Shown: in pieces, positions 1 to 12,590 of the stretch
How the letters are laid out: each line of letters opens with the position of its first letter
Position numbering within the stretch: the stretch's first letter is position 1
Source: Puffinus mauretanicus
Taxonomy: Eukaryota > Chordata > Aves > Procellariiformes > Procellariidae
Assembly: GCA_023333565.1 (NCBI GenBank)
Contig: JAJKFH010000071.1
Location: forward strand, 372,001 to 436,000
DNA: 64,000 bases
Reading direction: 5' to 3'
The notes under the pieces: model-generated
Seen by the model: the letters and a program-made list of their open reading frames with translations, nothing else
What the model was told of the DNA's origin: nothing
The model's database searches: none
Program-made: the position numbers and the translations under genes

Positions 1-3000
1 CAAGTCTGCCACAAGCTGAGGAGCTCTGCTTGGTATAGTTTCCCTGTGGCTTTTGCAGATAGAATGCTGGAAAACATACTACTTGTTCGTTTGTGTTTAA
101 ATCAAACCAACCTGTTATTAAGAAAATCTGTTACAAAAGGGTAGCTGGGAAATAAAAATAAGCACAAACTCTCTTTTTTTTTTCCAACCCAAGTATAATT
201 TCTGTGGAGATTTTAATTATTTTTTTTGTTTAATAATGAGTTGTTCCATTGCTCTTTCCACGTGCTCGCGTTGTTATGACTCTGAAAACACAATTAGAGT
301 ATACATTGCTAATTTCATCTTGAAGGGTGTATTGTGGGGAATTAAAAAACAAAGGCTCCCCCCACCTTGTGTTCACTGTTGTTGCTGCAAACAACAGCAA
401 GCAGGGTTCAGACAATACACTGCCTCGGATGGCTCTTGTTTCCTGCCTTAAGAGAATGAACATGGCATAGAACAAAGCCTGAGCTGAACATTTCATGGAG
501 TATGCTCTGTTGACCAAAATGCAAGGGTCGCTGTATGTGAATAGCACAAAACAAAAGAGATTTTAATTGCAAACATTGATCATACCCTTTGGTCTCTGGC
601 ACGGGTTGCTATGGCTTCGTCACTCAGAAGGTTTGCTAGCTGCAACTTTGCAAATATTTTTCAGGGGCCTCTGTCATGTGACCCTGTCAAAATGACAGAA
701 AGTTGCTTTTTTTTCCCCACCAAACAATAAACAACCCAGCTTTTTTTTCCTTTTTCTTTTTTAAGGTTACAGCAAAATCCTGTTAGCCGTGAAGCTGCTG
801 CTGTTCCTCAGGCCACAGTTTCACTCTCATATGACCAAGCTGCAGGAAACTAGGACTCCTCTATCCTTAGGCTAAAGAATAAGGCGCTCTGACTTTTTCT
901 CTGCTCACAAATTCTGTTTGGGTAGATAGAGGTAGCAAAAGGTCTGTGTTGTGGCCTTGCCATAGATCTGCTAGCTGGGAGCTCTCCTGGGAAGCCAGAA
1001 GAGAGATTACATCTGCCTCTTAGAAAAACTCTGTAAATACCAGGCTGCAGTGCAAACGGAGGAGCTGCAGCCTCCTGTGAGCACTTTTCTAAGGAGGGCA
1101 ACGTGGTGCTCTGAACGAAGGTGGCTAATGAGTAGCTCTGGGTCTGTTGAGTGCGCTGCTAGACTGAGCTAGAAACAAAATAAGCCAGGGCCAGTTCTCT
1201 GATTTTGATGCCAGCTGGCACAGCATGGCTTGCATCCATACTGCTGAGCTCTCTTGTCCCCAGATCACAGTGACTTGGTCCGTGCTTTCTATTGGGAATG
1301 GCCCTAGCCTGGGATAGCCCCTGAGTTGTGATTGAGTGTGGTTCAGGGAAGTGTTGTCTGGACATAGCCAAAGCCATTGCAGGACCCATGCCAAGAGTTT
1401 AGCACTGTGGACCACTAGTAGTCACCACTTGGCCCCATGTCGTGACTCTGGTTAGGCTACTGGTATAGACAGATTTTAGTTAGGCCAGCAACAGTTCAAC
1501 TGTGATGTTTGTCTTAGATGCAAAACTCTTCCTTTCTACTTCTGCATTGTGGACAGTAGGGATAATGTTAATGATGAGCATCAAGTCTTAGTTACAGAAT
1601 AAACATCTTATACACTCAGAGACACATATGTGATATATAGGACAAAGCTTAACTGAAATAACGGATAGAAAACCCAGAACTTGCTGTTCATGAAATGTAG
1701 ACTGCTCAAACACCTTCCTTCTAGCACGGCTCGAGGTTTCATGACTGCAGCTGAGCTAAGCTTAAATCTCTCTTCCTTTGATGCTTTTTCTCTGCAGTGT
1801 CATTCTGACTATCTTCCTTTCTTCTACTGTGACAAAACATGCCCTCTTCCTTCTTCTTCCCAAACCTTTCCTGTCTGTCTTTATGCCCTCTCTTTTTTTT
1901 TTTACTTGGATATTCACACACTTTTTCTAGTCAACACTGGGGAGCTTCTGCTGAAGAAGAGATACTCCAAGAGTTGGAAGAGAAAGAGGCAGAAATAAAG
2001 TGAGCCTCTGAAGTTCATTCAACAAGTGACAGGGGGAGTGAGGTATATAGGCCAGTGTCATGCCCTGTGGATAGCTCAGCTTTTCCATTTAGATTGATCT
2101 GGCTTGAAAGAGTCATCTCTACCTATGCACATCAAAGCCTCAACCCTTTTACAACCACTGGAGGGAAACAGGCACACCCAGGACATAATTTAGCTCAACA
2201 CTACATCTAAAGTGGATCAGGTAAATTGTGTTACATGGCATGAAACCCCGCTTGGCAGGGTACTGTGACCACCTCAAAAAGCATAGATGTTGTTAGAGAC
2301 AGCGCTGGCTGAGAATCCTGAACTGTGCGTTCTGCTCTGTGTCTTTAGATTGCAAGCCCTGTAAACCGTAGCTGAACGGACAGGTGTAAGTGAGCTGCAA
2401 AAAGGCAGCCTGGGAAGTACAACCGTGGATACGAGCAGTCAGCTTGTTTGTTTTTATGATGTCTCCATGTTTCTTTAATTTTTAACCATTTTTATGAGGT
2501 TGTTCCTTTGCAGATAACTTTCTCCCTCACATGGTTCCCACTTCCTGAACCCAAAGCAGTCCCTGAAATGAGGAATGCTGGTCTGGATCTACACTGTAGG
2601 CTTTGTTAATGTCAAAGTCCACCCAAGTTTAGCAACAAATGTAGGCCTGGTTCCTGTCAAAAGTCCCATGCAGATCCATCTTCCTGCACAGCACGAGCTT
2701 TCCACCACCTTCCTCCAGAGCCACAGATGAATCCCTGCCAGTATTATTTGTGGTGGAGGCTGAGGACATGTTACATGAAATGATACAGAAGATGCAAATA
2801 GCGTTAGGGCTTACACATTTAGTGTTGTGGTACTAAAGAAAAACCTCAATCCCATGACGCTTGATGTTATACAAGATAAAACGAAAATGTGACCGATTCC
2901 AGACAAGAGAGCTTATCATATAAACCTATCCAAAAAAGGTGGCTGCATTTAGAAGTCTTTTATAGTACTGTGGTGAAAAAGCAGCAAAAGTCAGACTATT

Positions 3001-4854
3001 TGGCACAGAAGCAGGGAGGTAGTGTGCTCAGTGTGCTGCCAATCACTTTGCACTCTTTGGGGAGGAAGATGTGGACGGGCAGTTTTGGGTTGCATCGTGC
3101 ATCCCTCCTTTGAACCCACCAGCCCTAGCTGGTGCCAGCTGCACTGTTCAGCATGGTCTGAATACGGCCCGATGAAATGAGGTTGAGCTCAGCATTGGCA
3201 ATGCAGAGCTGTGCAGAGCGGGATACGTACGTTCCCAGTATTTCCCCTTCTTCTCCAACTTCCTCGGTGCGCACGGTCATTCCAGATATCAGCACAAATA
3301 AAGATGCAGGCTCTGACAAAGCAAAGGCAACCTTGCTGACATCAAGCAGACACAGGCAGAATGCCTGGCTTCTGTAAAACCCTGACACCTGCTTGTTGAG
3401 TGGCCCTGATGGCTTGTATATGGAGAACAGCCCTGATCTGTCCTGGGAAACTCAGCAGATCTCCAGGGTCTTCGGTGCCACCCTGGAGCTGCGGGCAACC
3501 CTGGATGGCTGTAATGCAGGATGGTCTCAAAAAAAGGGAAAGTACATATGTTACTGCAAGGACATCATTTATAATAAAACTTAAGAGAGTTTTACAGTCA
3601 TTTACACAGAAATCTGTCAAATATCTGGAGTTCGTCTCTGGTTTTAATCTAGAGTTTCTTGCTGTGCGCTGTGTGCTTGTGTATGTGTGCAGGCACAAAT
3701 TTTGGCTGGGAGATGCTGTTGCTTTAAAATCTTACCAGTGTTTGCAAGTTTCCAGCCCTTCAGGGACAATTTCAGAGAATAACACCAGTTTCCCGTAAAC
3801 ATCTGAAGCCCTCGTTCCGCCTGACTCATTTCCCAACAAGTCCTTATGCCCAGTGCTCCTTATGGGCTGGTTCTCCATCGCTCCCTCCACAGCACTTTCC
3901 TTAGGCTGTCTGAGAGGCTGAGCTCACCATCACCTCGTCTCTAACGAACAGGGAATTTAGGCTGGGAATTTAAGTTGCCTGCATCTGGGCTTTCTTTCCC
4001 AAAGAACCATGAACACAGTAAAAAACTCATTGTCTTCCCCAAACAAACCCAGCTTTGTAAAGGGGCTTTTAGCCCTTTGAATGCCTGAAGTCAACAGTAC
4101 CTGACTCTACTGTTCCTATCCCAGCAAAGCACTAAATGGATTTGCTTTGCTGCAATAAACCTGCTAATGGCTTTTTATTATGTTTGTCCTAATGCTGGCA
4201 TAAATTCTCCCAAATTTATTTCAAGTTTGCTTGAAAACCTCATTTGCCTAATTGTAATAATAAAACAACATCATATGCAGATGTCTTCCTTTTTTTTCAA
4301 ACTCAATTTACTTTCAATTAACAGTGATTCAGTGTTTGTTTTTTTGGGGAGGCACGTGAGCGGGCCTTGGAGAAAAGGTGTGTACATCAGGTGGCATCCC
4401 CGAGCTATTAGAAAACCATCATGTTTGAGCCTAAGCAATAGACACAATCCGTTGCCCTGGTCTGGCTGTGTAAATCTGCAAGACATCAAATCCCGACCAT
4501 GTAACAGCATGATTTGGGAGCCTGGGAAGAGCCAGGAGAGGACTATACTGTCCAAAGGGCTGTGTCATGGACAGGTCTTGCCTTCCAGTCCTGGGAGGTC
4601 TGGACCTTGTGAACTGTGTGTAGCTCACTCGTTTGGGAGATGCACTGACACAAAGCAGGACATTCATTGTTTTTGATAAGGAGAGGGAAAATCCCAAGAG
4701 GATTAGGAGGAGGAAATGACTCCCGTTTACCCTGCTTTAGACAAAACTGGGAGTCCTGCTCGGCTCTTGACTCCATAGCTGACCTAGGGTTGAGCATCTC
4801 AGACAACAGTTAAGCCCTGCAGGCATTGGTTTGGAGAGAAGAAATGACATCAGC
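1..4854. other. Unique non-coding DNA, no gene seen
   Basis: No open frame here resembles a protein family I know, and none has convincing exon borders. The stretch holds short T-runs (about 172-183, 707-716, 744-752, 1890-1901) and a pyrimidine-rich tract at roughly 1790-1905. I could not align any part of it with the repeats found elsewhere in the window. The frames of 100-170 codons near 3.4 and 4.2 kb have ordinary composition and no recognisable domains. Confidence 0.6.
1790..1905. repeat. Pyrimidine-rich low-complexity tract
   Basis: About 115 bases dominated by C and T on the + strand, with runs of CTTCC/TTCTT and a terminal run of about a dozen T. It is only a compositional feature; it makes the overlapping open frame rich in Ser, Leu and Phe and so argues against that frame being a gene. 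Confidence 0.5.
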
Positions 4855-4925
4855 TTCATTTAAGAGATGGGGAAACTGAGACACAGAGCAACTCACAGAC
4901 TCTGCATTGGACACTCAGAGTAACA
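4855..4925 (+). repeat. MIR-like ancient SINE fragment
   Basis: The segment GATGGGGAAACTGAGACACA followed by AGAGCAACTCACAGACTCTG resembles the conserved part of MIR-type CORE-SINEs (GATGGGGAAACTGAGGCACAGAG, then a GTCACA-type motif). Only about 60 bases align by eye and the rest is decayed. MIR relics are known in bird genomes. This is a motif match from memory, not a computed alignment. Confidence 0.45.
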
Positions 4926-7253
4926 TGATTATACAGAGTTTATGAAAGAGGCTCTTTCTCCTCATATTGTGGTTGTTTACAGACTGCAACTAAGGCTCAA
5001 AGCTTCTGCCTTGAGCTTGTGGGGAGCTGAGCTGTCTTCACCTGTTGCAGGAATCAGCTGTAGCATGATTTGAAGTAAAAAATCAAAAACCCATGTAGTT
5101 GCAATAGGCCTGGAAGAAGAGTCATCCATCTCATTGATAGACACCTCTGCAAGATTGTGATGCAGCATCTGAAAGCAGTAGAGAAGCTGTAGCATGGATG
5201 CTGCAGCTTTGCTTCTTCTCTTCTCCCTGCTGGGGTAGATGAGGTGGAGGTGTCCCAAAGTCATAAGTGTTTTTCTAGCATATGTTTGTACAAGCGAGGT
5301 CAGATGAGGCTTGTAAGAAGTACAGGAACGTGCAGCGAGAGCAAACCATTAGTGACCTTTCCAGGTGCTAGCAGAGTCATGTTGGTCATGATGGCCTGGC
5401 ATATGGTTGAAATTGAAGCCCTTGTGCAGCCTTTGGCTATCTTGAGTTGAGCTGAATGAGATGCAAATGAATTGTGATGAGCATCTGGAATTCAAGGAAA
5501 TTGATATAAATAATGCATATGACTTGCTCAGGTTTCTAGATTTCTCAAGCGAAATTGTTTGGTAAATCATTTAGGGCTGGTGAAAGGTGCTAGGTCAGTG
5601 TTTCTGGAGAAAGAGGCTCTGGTTTATACCCTGCAGCAACAGTGGCACAAGCAGACTGCCCATAACTGCCACCTTCTCCTTCCAGTTTATCATCCAAAGA
5701 CTTCTCAGCTCTTGATCTTTTCCCAGACTCTCTGGAAGAGTATCCATATTGCCAGCTGCCACTATGATGTTTTAAGATGATCGGCAGCATATCAAGAGCA
5801 GATCTGAGAAAAAATAATCATTTCATAGGATACTCAGCAGCCACTAGCTGTCAACAACCCATCCTACTACCTCTTCGGCTTCTGAGGGTGCATTGTTATC
5901 CAAGACAAGAGAGTTTCTTTTTCCCATGCCTGCTCTGTCACTTTGTTCTCCTCTCTCAGCTGGTAAAGAGGGAAGGAGCAGAATCTCCCAGTGCTATAAT
6001 GGAGAGGACTCTTGCTCTTAGCACTGGAGATCTGGTCTGTGTCTGGTCTTCTTAATTGCTTGAAAAAAATCTGATGGAGGGTTTGTGCACCCTGAAGCTT
6101 GCCCATTTCTTCCATGAGTTGGTGTAACAGATGATTTCTCCCTTCCTTTGTGCTGCGGATGAACTGGGTGAGTATATTCTCTCAGTTGTTGCACCAGGTT
6201 GTAAAGCACTTTGTATCTGGGTCACTTGAAGGTCTCCAAGTCAAAGTATCTGGGTGAAATCCAAAGGTTTGTTGATGTGTGAGGGAGCAGATTAGAAGTG
6301 GGAATTGCTTTGCTTTGGTTTTAGGTCTGGGAAATTCGAGAAAGAAGAGAAGTATGATTCTGTTGTCCCTCAGGAAAGACCTGCTGTTGACTCCAAGATC
6401 CTGGCTTCTGCCATGGGACTGGGAGGTTTCAGTGCCATCTGCCAAAGAGCAGAGGTGTCCGTGCCCGCTGGCTGGGTCACCACTGTGCGACTGTGCATGC
6501 ACAAAATTCACAGAAAGACTGGGAGAGGGACTGCATGCAAATTAGTACAGGATTAGTGTTTTGAACGTAAGCATGAGGCTTTTCCTGAGTCTGGCAGATT
6601 AAAATTCAGAGACATTTTCACGTGTCTCCTACTGTTGCTATGTTTGGGTTATGAACATTGAAGAGAAAATTTAAAATCTGTTCCATGGCATCTCTTTTAG
6701 ACTCTCTCTTGACAAAGGTAATTTATGGAGGAGGCTTAAATACAATATTTAAGGCAAGATAGCTGGAGCCACAGCAGCAATATCTCCTAAAATGCTTGAA
6801 GCAATCAGAAACCTCCACGTTTGCAACCTATTTTTTGCATATGTCCCTGGACAAAAAAGTTTGATTTTTGCAGCAATGTAGCAGGAAAGAAAAGTTGTGT
6901 GTCAGTATGGGAGCTGCAATTTTGGCCTGTACTTGGGCTGTAAATCTGATCCTTCTGAGTTGAAATAAAAAAAGTTTCTGCAGCTCAACCTCAGATGTTT
7001 TACAATCTCTTTCCTCTGAGGACACATGTGTTCCAGAACAAGGACTGCAGGTACTGTGCAAGCTACCATTCCTGTTTTACTGCATAGGTTGTGTTGTCTA
7101 TGGCAGCTCCACCATGCCTTTGCTCTGCACATGGGACAGAGTTGGAGAAATATAAACTCACTTTCCGATGAGTCCAAATGGCAGTTTCTCTTGTGAATAT
7201 CTTGTTGAATAGCTGGACAGCATGTGTTATTACAGGTAAAAGCAAATTAAGAG
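4926..7253. other. Unique non-coding DNA, no gene seen
   Basis: No repeat or gene recognised. Octamer-like ATGCAAAT occurs near 5462 and ATGCAAATT near 6535. An open frame of about 80 codons near 6.3-6.55 kb follows a TTTTAG that could be a splice acceptor, but its product resembles nothing I know and the downstream end has no convincing donor. Confidence 0.55.
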
Positions 7254-7301
7254 GGGTTTTGTTTGGTTGGTTTGGTTTGGTTTGGTTTTGGGGTTTTTTT
7301 T
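7254..7301. repeat. (GGTTT)n simple repeat
   Basis: An imperfect tandem array of GTTTG/GGTTT units followed by a run of T, lying immediately 5' of the recognisable CR1 sequence that begins near 7.32 kb. The array ends where the LINE similarity begins, so it may mark the insertion or truncation point. It is not the telomeric TTAGGG unit. Confidence 0.75.
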
Positions 7302-7317
7302 AGACCCTTTCCCTTTT

Positions 7318-7840
7318 CTCAACACTGATGGGACACATCTGGAGTGCTGGGTCCAGTGCTGGGTTCCCCAGTATGAGACAGACAGGAGCATATTGGAGCA
7401 AGTCCAGCGGGGAGCCAAGACAATGGGTAAGAGCTTGGAGCACCTTTCATACGAGGAAAGTCTGAAAGAGCTGGGACTGTGCAGCCTGCAGAAGAGAAGG
7501 CTCAGGGGGATCTTCTCCATATGTGTAAATACCTGCTGGGAGAAAGCAAAGGAGAGGGGGACAGACTCTTCTCAGTGGTGCCTAGTGACAGCACAAGAGG
7601 CAATGTGCGAGAACAGAAACACAGGAAATACTATTTAAACATAGAAAAACAAAACCTTTTTTACTGAGAGGGTAGCCAAACATTAGCACAGGTTGCCCGG
7701 AGAGATCATGGAGTCTCCATCTGTGAGGATACTCAATACCCATCGGGATGCAGCCCTGAACAAGTTGGTCTAGATGTCACTGCTTGAAGAGCAGGGTTTG
7801 ACCAGACTATCTCCAGAGGTGACTACAACCTCAGCCAGTT
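7318..7840 (+). mobile_element. LINE CR1 3' fragment, degenerate
   Basis: About 520 bp aligns in order with the 3' part of bird CR1 LINEs: the TCTGGAGTGCTGGGTCCAGT stretch, then a GAGCACCTTTCATACGAGGA stretch, GAGAAGGCTCAGGGGGATCT, CAGTGGTGCCTAGTGACAGC and finally CACAGGTTGCCCGGAGAG. The tail has lost its ATTCTATG repeats and ends near ATCTCCAGAGGTGACTACAA. It is 5' truncated as most CR1 copies are, and more decayed than the copies at 10.5, 13.8 and 41.5 kb, so probably older. Confidence 0.85.
7339..7667 (+). pseudogene. CR1 ORF2 C-terminal remnant, frameshifted
   Basis: The encoded product matches the end of the CR1 ORF2 polyprotein (endonuclease plus reverse transcriptase), downstream of the catalytic domain. 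In one frame it reads LEHLSYEESLKELGLCSLQK, close to the family wording LEHLSYEERLRELGLFSLEK. Near 7.50-7.52 kb the similarity moves to another frame, which then reads LLGESKGEGDRLFSVVPSDS and continues to about 7667. That shift, the missing 5' two-thirds and the decayed tail mean it cannot encode a working protein. The flanking unique frames contribute the non-homologous N-terminal residues. Identification rests on remembered family motifs but several independent blocks occur in the right order. Confidence 0.75.
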
Positions 7841-8454
7841 TGCGAATAGCAAAGTTTAACTATTCTGACCAAAGTTTCTTCCATAGGTCCCTAAGTAGTG
7901 ACTGAGAAGCATTTCATCTTTGCTAAGTATGTTGACGTAAGATGAGCATTGGCATTCTCAGAGGCTCTTCTGTGGCACAGACATAAGAAATGGTGACAAC
8001 GCAGGAAGATGACGGAAGCGATAAGCTTGTAGATGTCATTTTCTAAGTCTGTCAAACTGACCTCTGAGAGGAAGGACAGAACTAGTACAAACTGCCTCAT
8101 CCTCCAACCAGACACCGAATGGAAAATTTGGCATGTTCTAGCTGTCTACCAATGCTTCCTGCAGGTTTACACAGCATCTTCCAGTGGACACAGCTGCTCA
8201 CTAGCGCTTTTCCCTACACATTTGAAGCAACTTATCAAGCCAATTGCCAAGATCCGGCTATCACAGATACACACAGCCTGCAGGTGTGGTCATGTTACCC
8301 TTAAAACAAATCTGTGCTTCCTCATCAGGGGACTAAGGCGGGTCAACCAGCAATGGCATCTACCTCCACTTGACTTGTCCCACAGAGTTACTGACTTATC
8401 AGCTAAGGAAAGAAGACAGATGTCCATTCAGCTTAGATGATCTCATCACAGCTC

Positions 8455-8514
8455 TCAAAAAAACAAACAAACCCAGAAACAAACAAACAAACAACCCCCC
8501 CCAAAAAACCAGGC
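8455..8514. repeat. (CAAA)n / A-C rich low-complexity tract
   Basis: Imperfect CAAA repeats interrupted by a CCCAG and ending in a run of C followed by A. It has simple-sequence character only. Confidence 0.8.
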
Positions 8515-8585
8515 TGCTTTTCTCTAAGACCATCTCCTTTCACTGGTACCCTACCCTGCTGTCATCTCCAGATTAAAGCTGATGG

Positions 8586-8600
8586 AAAAAAAAAAAAAAA
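8586..8600. repeat. Poly-A run
   Basis: Fifteen consecutive A on the + strand. I found no retrotransposed gene sequence upstream and no clear target-site duplication, so there is no reason to call it a processed-pseudogene tail. Confidence 0.85.
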
Positions 8601-10129
8601 CAACGCTGTCCCTTAATTTTATGGGGCAAACTAAGCATCTAAACCTTGTGAACTTTTTGATTTTATGTCAATACCAAACCAACTTTTAAAAAACATTCAA
8701 TTTTCACAATCAAAAAAGTATAGTCCGGGCTGAATTTGACCTTAGTATTAAAATGACCATGTGTGGTATCTTTCTATTTCTGTCTTGATCATCTCTTTTT
8801 TCCTTTGTGTTTTCATTCCAAGCCTCCTTTGTTCCACCTGATTTCTAATCTCATTCCTTTCCTCCTCTTCCATGAATGTTGACTGCAGACTGCCCTGCTA
8901 AACAATCAAATTTATAAACCAATATATATTGTAATTACAACCTGAAGCTTATTTCCGGGATGTTATCTTTGCCCTAGGGCTGCGATGTTAGAAAATAATG
9001 AGCAGACAAGGTGAGTTAGGATGGCTTCCAAGAGAAACTGGGAGGATTAACACAGGGTGGCAACATTCAGCTGGCCAGCAGGAAAAGCATATAGGAAGAC
9101 ATCTTCATGTGAAAGATGGGTTTCCTAGGCTGCATTGCCTTCCTCTGCTTCTCTAGACAGACACTTGTCTTACTTGTAAAAAATGGGACACTGCAGAAGG
9201 AAAGGAAGAAGCATCCATTTGCAGCCTCCTGGTCAGGTTGCTTTGGCATGAAAGCACTGAAGTGGAGGTCAGCATTGAAAGAGTGCATTCCTGGTTCTTC
9301 AGCAACTTACTTTTTCTACCAGAATGTTTCAGACAGTTTCTTTGTGCCTAAGTTTCCCCTTTCATAAATAAAATAGTATTTATTTTTAGCACATTGCTAC
9401 CTTTGGGTCAGTGCAGTTGCTCCCAAATACATTTTCAGCGTGCAAGCACCCTAAATTTCATAGCTAGCCATGGCCTCGGTGTGAGGCTTGGTGTGTGTAT
9501 TGCAAATACTGCTGTTTGCATGGAGTGCTCTGGAGGGCAAGTATCCTCCTAAACTGGTGTATTTGGTTACCCTCGCATTGGGTATGCAGGGGGTCTGAGT
9601 AAGTCTGTTGTTGATCTGAGGAAATATATTGCAAACTTCTCAGCAAGACACAGGAGTTTTATACATCCAGTACTTTGTTGCTACTGCTCCATTAGTTCAA
9701 CCCTCCATGGCTCCAACCCTCTTGACTCATTAAATTGGATTGTGTCATGACTATTGACATCTTTGTGCCTTGTTGACTGATGACTACAACAAGTTGATCT
9801 GGAAGGCCACATCATCTGGTGCAAGTTACAGGCATCCTTATGGCAGCCAATAAAAGCCTAAAGACAACCAAGAAAAGCAGAGGTTTTTCATTTTGTCTAT
9901 TCCTCTGACCCAGGACAGAGTCTATCCTACCTGCGGTTTTCTCATAGGTGCATCTATAACCTATTTTCATTAACCTTCAATGAGGAGATCTCTACAGATG
10001 TCAAAGGCATTTTCTAGAGCATTAGATGTTCTCCTGCACTTCTCTTTTTGACATTTAAGCTCATTATTGTGTCCTCCATGGACATCCCCTGTCAATGGTA
10101 GACATGGGGAGCAGTCTGTTGCCTTTGAT

Positions 10130-10475
10130 TATGAAGGATCTTTTTGCCAGTTTAAAGACCATTACCAAATCACCTCTCAGTCTTGTCGCCTTTACACTAA
10201 GCAACACTAACTTTCCCAGTGGGATCTATTTTCTGGGCCCTTGTGGTCCTCTTCCAGACTCTCCAATTACCCCATGTTTTCTGGGAGGAGCACAGTTCTA
10301 GCTGAAGCCTTCCTCACACTGACTCGAGAGGAACTATTTCATCCCAAGGATTTCATCCCGTATCTTGCAGACACTCATCCTGTGATCTGTGACAGCATTC
10401 AAGCATCCTTCTGAAGCTTTGCTGCCCTGCCCTGTATACACGCGACATACTGCCCCAACAGATGTCCTGTCCCTG
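10130..10475 (-). mobile_element. Ancient CR1-type LINE fragment (antisense)
   Basis: Read on the + strand the segment follows the antisense wording of old sauropsid CR1 LINEs: ACCAAATCACCTCTCAGTCT, then a block where GTTGCTCTTCTCTGGACTCT is expected and TGTGGTCCTCTTCCAGACTC is present, then CAGTTCTAGCTGAAGCC, then a block of the TCTTGC..ACACTCCTG type. Similarity is patchy with many changes, consistent with great age. The younger CR1 at 10487 lies immediately beside it. Confidence 0.55.
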
Positions 10476-10486
10476 TTGACATTGTT

Positions 10487-10772
10487 AGAATCATAGAATC
10501 ATAGAATAGTTTGGGTTGGAAGGGACTTTTAAAGGTCATCTAGTCCAACCCCCCTGCCATGGGCAGGGACATCTTCAACCAGATCAGGTTGCTCAGAGCC
10601 CCGTCCAACCTGACCTTGAATGTTCCCAGGGATGGGGCATCTACCACCTCTCTGGGCAACCTGTGCCAGGGTTTCACCACCTGCATTGTAAAAAATTTCT
10701 TCTTTATATCTAGTCTGAATCTCCCCTCTTTTAGTTTAAAACCATTCCCCCTTGTCCTGTCGCAACAGGACC
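10487..10772 (-). mobile_element. LINE CR1 3' end, 5' truncated (antisense)
   Basis: On the + strand it begins with AGAATCATAGAATCATAGAA, the reverse complement of the CR1 ATTCTATG tail, and continues through the reverse complement of the CR1 3' untranslated region and the last codons of ORF2. It ends near 10772 at the sequence where the 41.4 kb copy continues upstream, so it is 5' truncated to about 286 bp. It closely matches the copies at 13.65 and 41.4 kb, which places the three in one subfamily. A pyrimidine-rich stretch follows to about 10850. Confidence 0.93.
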
Positions 10773-10854
10773 TATTGTTCCTACTTTCTTTTTCAGTCCA
10801 TTTTCTCTACTCCTTTATCTTTCTTTTTGCTATCAGGTTTAGCACCAGGACAGA

Positions 10855-12590
10855 GTGATGTTGACTTTTAAAGCTGGTGGGGGTTGTAACAGCAACCAAG
10901 TGGATAATTATGGCATAGAATAATAATTCATCTATCAGTTGATTGCAACTACTTTGAATTTGAAGCAAACCCTCCTGATGTTTCACTCAGTGGATTGATC
11001 ATAAGTGGTTTCCCGAAATATGTCTCACATTTGACAGCTGAGCTGTGCAATCTAGCTATTTTGAAGTAAGAAATTCCCATGGTCCTGTTCCCAGAATGGC
11101 CCCAGACTCAAGTGTTTTCCAAGCGTCAATCTCTGCTTGTATGAAGTTTAAGCAAGGACTTTGTGGGCAGCCCTGAAATGTGCTCCCACCACTTTGGCTG
11201 TGAAGTTCCTCTGAGTTATTCCCTCTGCAGCCTGTCTTCTAGCAGAGGAAATTTGGCTCTTTTATTGCTGGAGTGTCCATGAATCATCTTCATGGCTCTT
11301 CTAAGGTCCTCAACTGGGAGATTTCCTTTCCTTACAGATGTGCTTTGCGGTAGGTGTTTTGCTCCTATGTTTCCTATACTTGATCTTGCGTTCATCCAAG
11401 CAGATACGAGTCTGAGCATTGATCCGGTTGGGACAATGTTACCTTGCAGTGCCTACACTTCTGTGAGCTGAGAGAGCCCCGTGCTTCACATTCATGTATC
11501 CTGTGCATTGTGCCTGAAATTCAGCGGGCTGAACCCTCCTGTGAACATGCACATCTCTCTCCGCTATCAGCCAGAGGAAACCATATCCTTAGTTTAGACA
11601 CCTGTGATTACACAGAGTGAATCCTGGCTTGTGCCCCACTCTTCCCTACACAATCAGTGACAATACTATTTGTGGAAGCTCTTTTAGGGATGGACTTGAG
11701 AAGCAATTGGTGCCCTTGATTCTATGGCAAGGGAAACCTCCTTGGTTAATCACTCAGTAAGTTAATTACTATTACATGTGCAAAAAAAAGGAAATGCATC
11801 TTAATATAATGGCAAATCCAAATGCCTTCTTTCATGTGTGACTCCTACTGCCTCGTTTGGAGGCCAGATGAGGCTTTTAATCCTGGCTAGGCTCATCCTG
11901 AGGGAACCAGAGACCAGCGCAACCAACTCCAAAGGAAGGCAGCACTTCTCCTGTAGGCACCGCTTCGATCAGAACACCGTATGCACATGAGCCATTTTCT
12001 GGGGTCTTTCAGGTAACCTATCCTGGAAGGATTGATGCTCAGAAAACCTTGTATTACCCGGCATCTGCAGGAAGCACATTTTGTCCTCACAGGAACCCAA
12101 TTTGCACTCAAAAGACCGAGAATTTCCTCAGATTGCTTCCTACTGAAATCGGCATGATCAAGGCTCCAAAGTTGTCGAAGCAGGAGCCTGGTTTGAAGAA
12201 CACAAGCAACAGCACAATGCCACCAGTCAGTGTCAGTGATGCAGCTGAGGAATCCAAGGCACTGAGCGCTGTATGCCAGATGACATGTGGGGAAGTGAGG
12301 GATGGCGTGAGAACAGACTTCAAGGACCCAGGGTCTCTTATACTGACTTGGGATGATTTTAAAAACAGTGCAATCCCATATTCAAAATGGGTTAAAATCA
12401 CAGTCAGAATGAAACCGGGATAAGCTGTAAAAACAAGCAAACAAATAAACTCAAATGAAAATTTGGAGTTCCCTCCCCCCAGGATCGATGCAGGTTTCTT
12501 TAGCAGGAGGGTGGTAGGAAATAGCCAAATAAATAGGAACACAATCTTAAACTCATCTTGGAGGGAAAAAAATGAAGCTGCAGACGTCAA
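10855..12590. other. Unique non-coding DNA, no gene seen
   Basis: Two overlapping open frames of 124 codons (+, near 12.05-12.42 kb) and 160 codons (-, near 12.11-12.59 kb) occupy the same DNA. Neither resembles a known protein and both cannot be coding, so I treat both as chance. No repeat recognised. Confidence 0.5.

Larger units (their letters stand above)
7841..10129. other. Mostly unique non-coding DNA
   Basis: Contains the CAAA-rich tract and A-run near 8.46-8.60 kb (listed separately). The part from about 9.62 to 10.13 kb may be a decayed continuation of the antisense LINE that follows, but I cannot align it securely. No gene seen. Confidence 0.5.

Noticed and set aside
4167..4676. 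169-codon open frame (+)
   Set aside because: No family resemblance, ordinary composition, and a competing frame is open on the other strand.
6305..6556. Exon-like frame after a TTTTAG
   Set aside because: No donor site in the right place and the product resembles nothing known; one acceptor-like motif is not evidence.
8586..8600. A15 run as a processed-pseudogene tail
   Set aside because: No mRNA-like sequence or target duplication upstream.
12049..12590. Overlapping frames of 124 (+) and 160 (-) codons
   Set aside because: Both strands are open over the same DNA, and neither product is recognisable; treated as chance.
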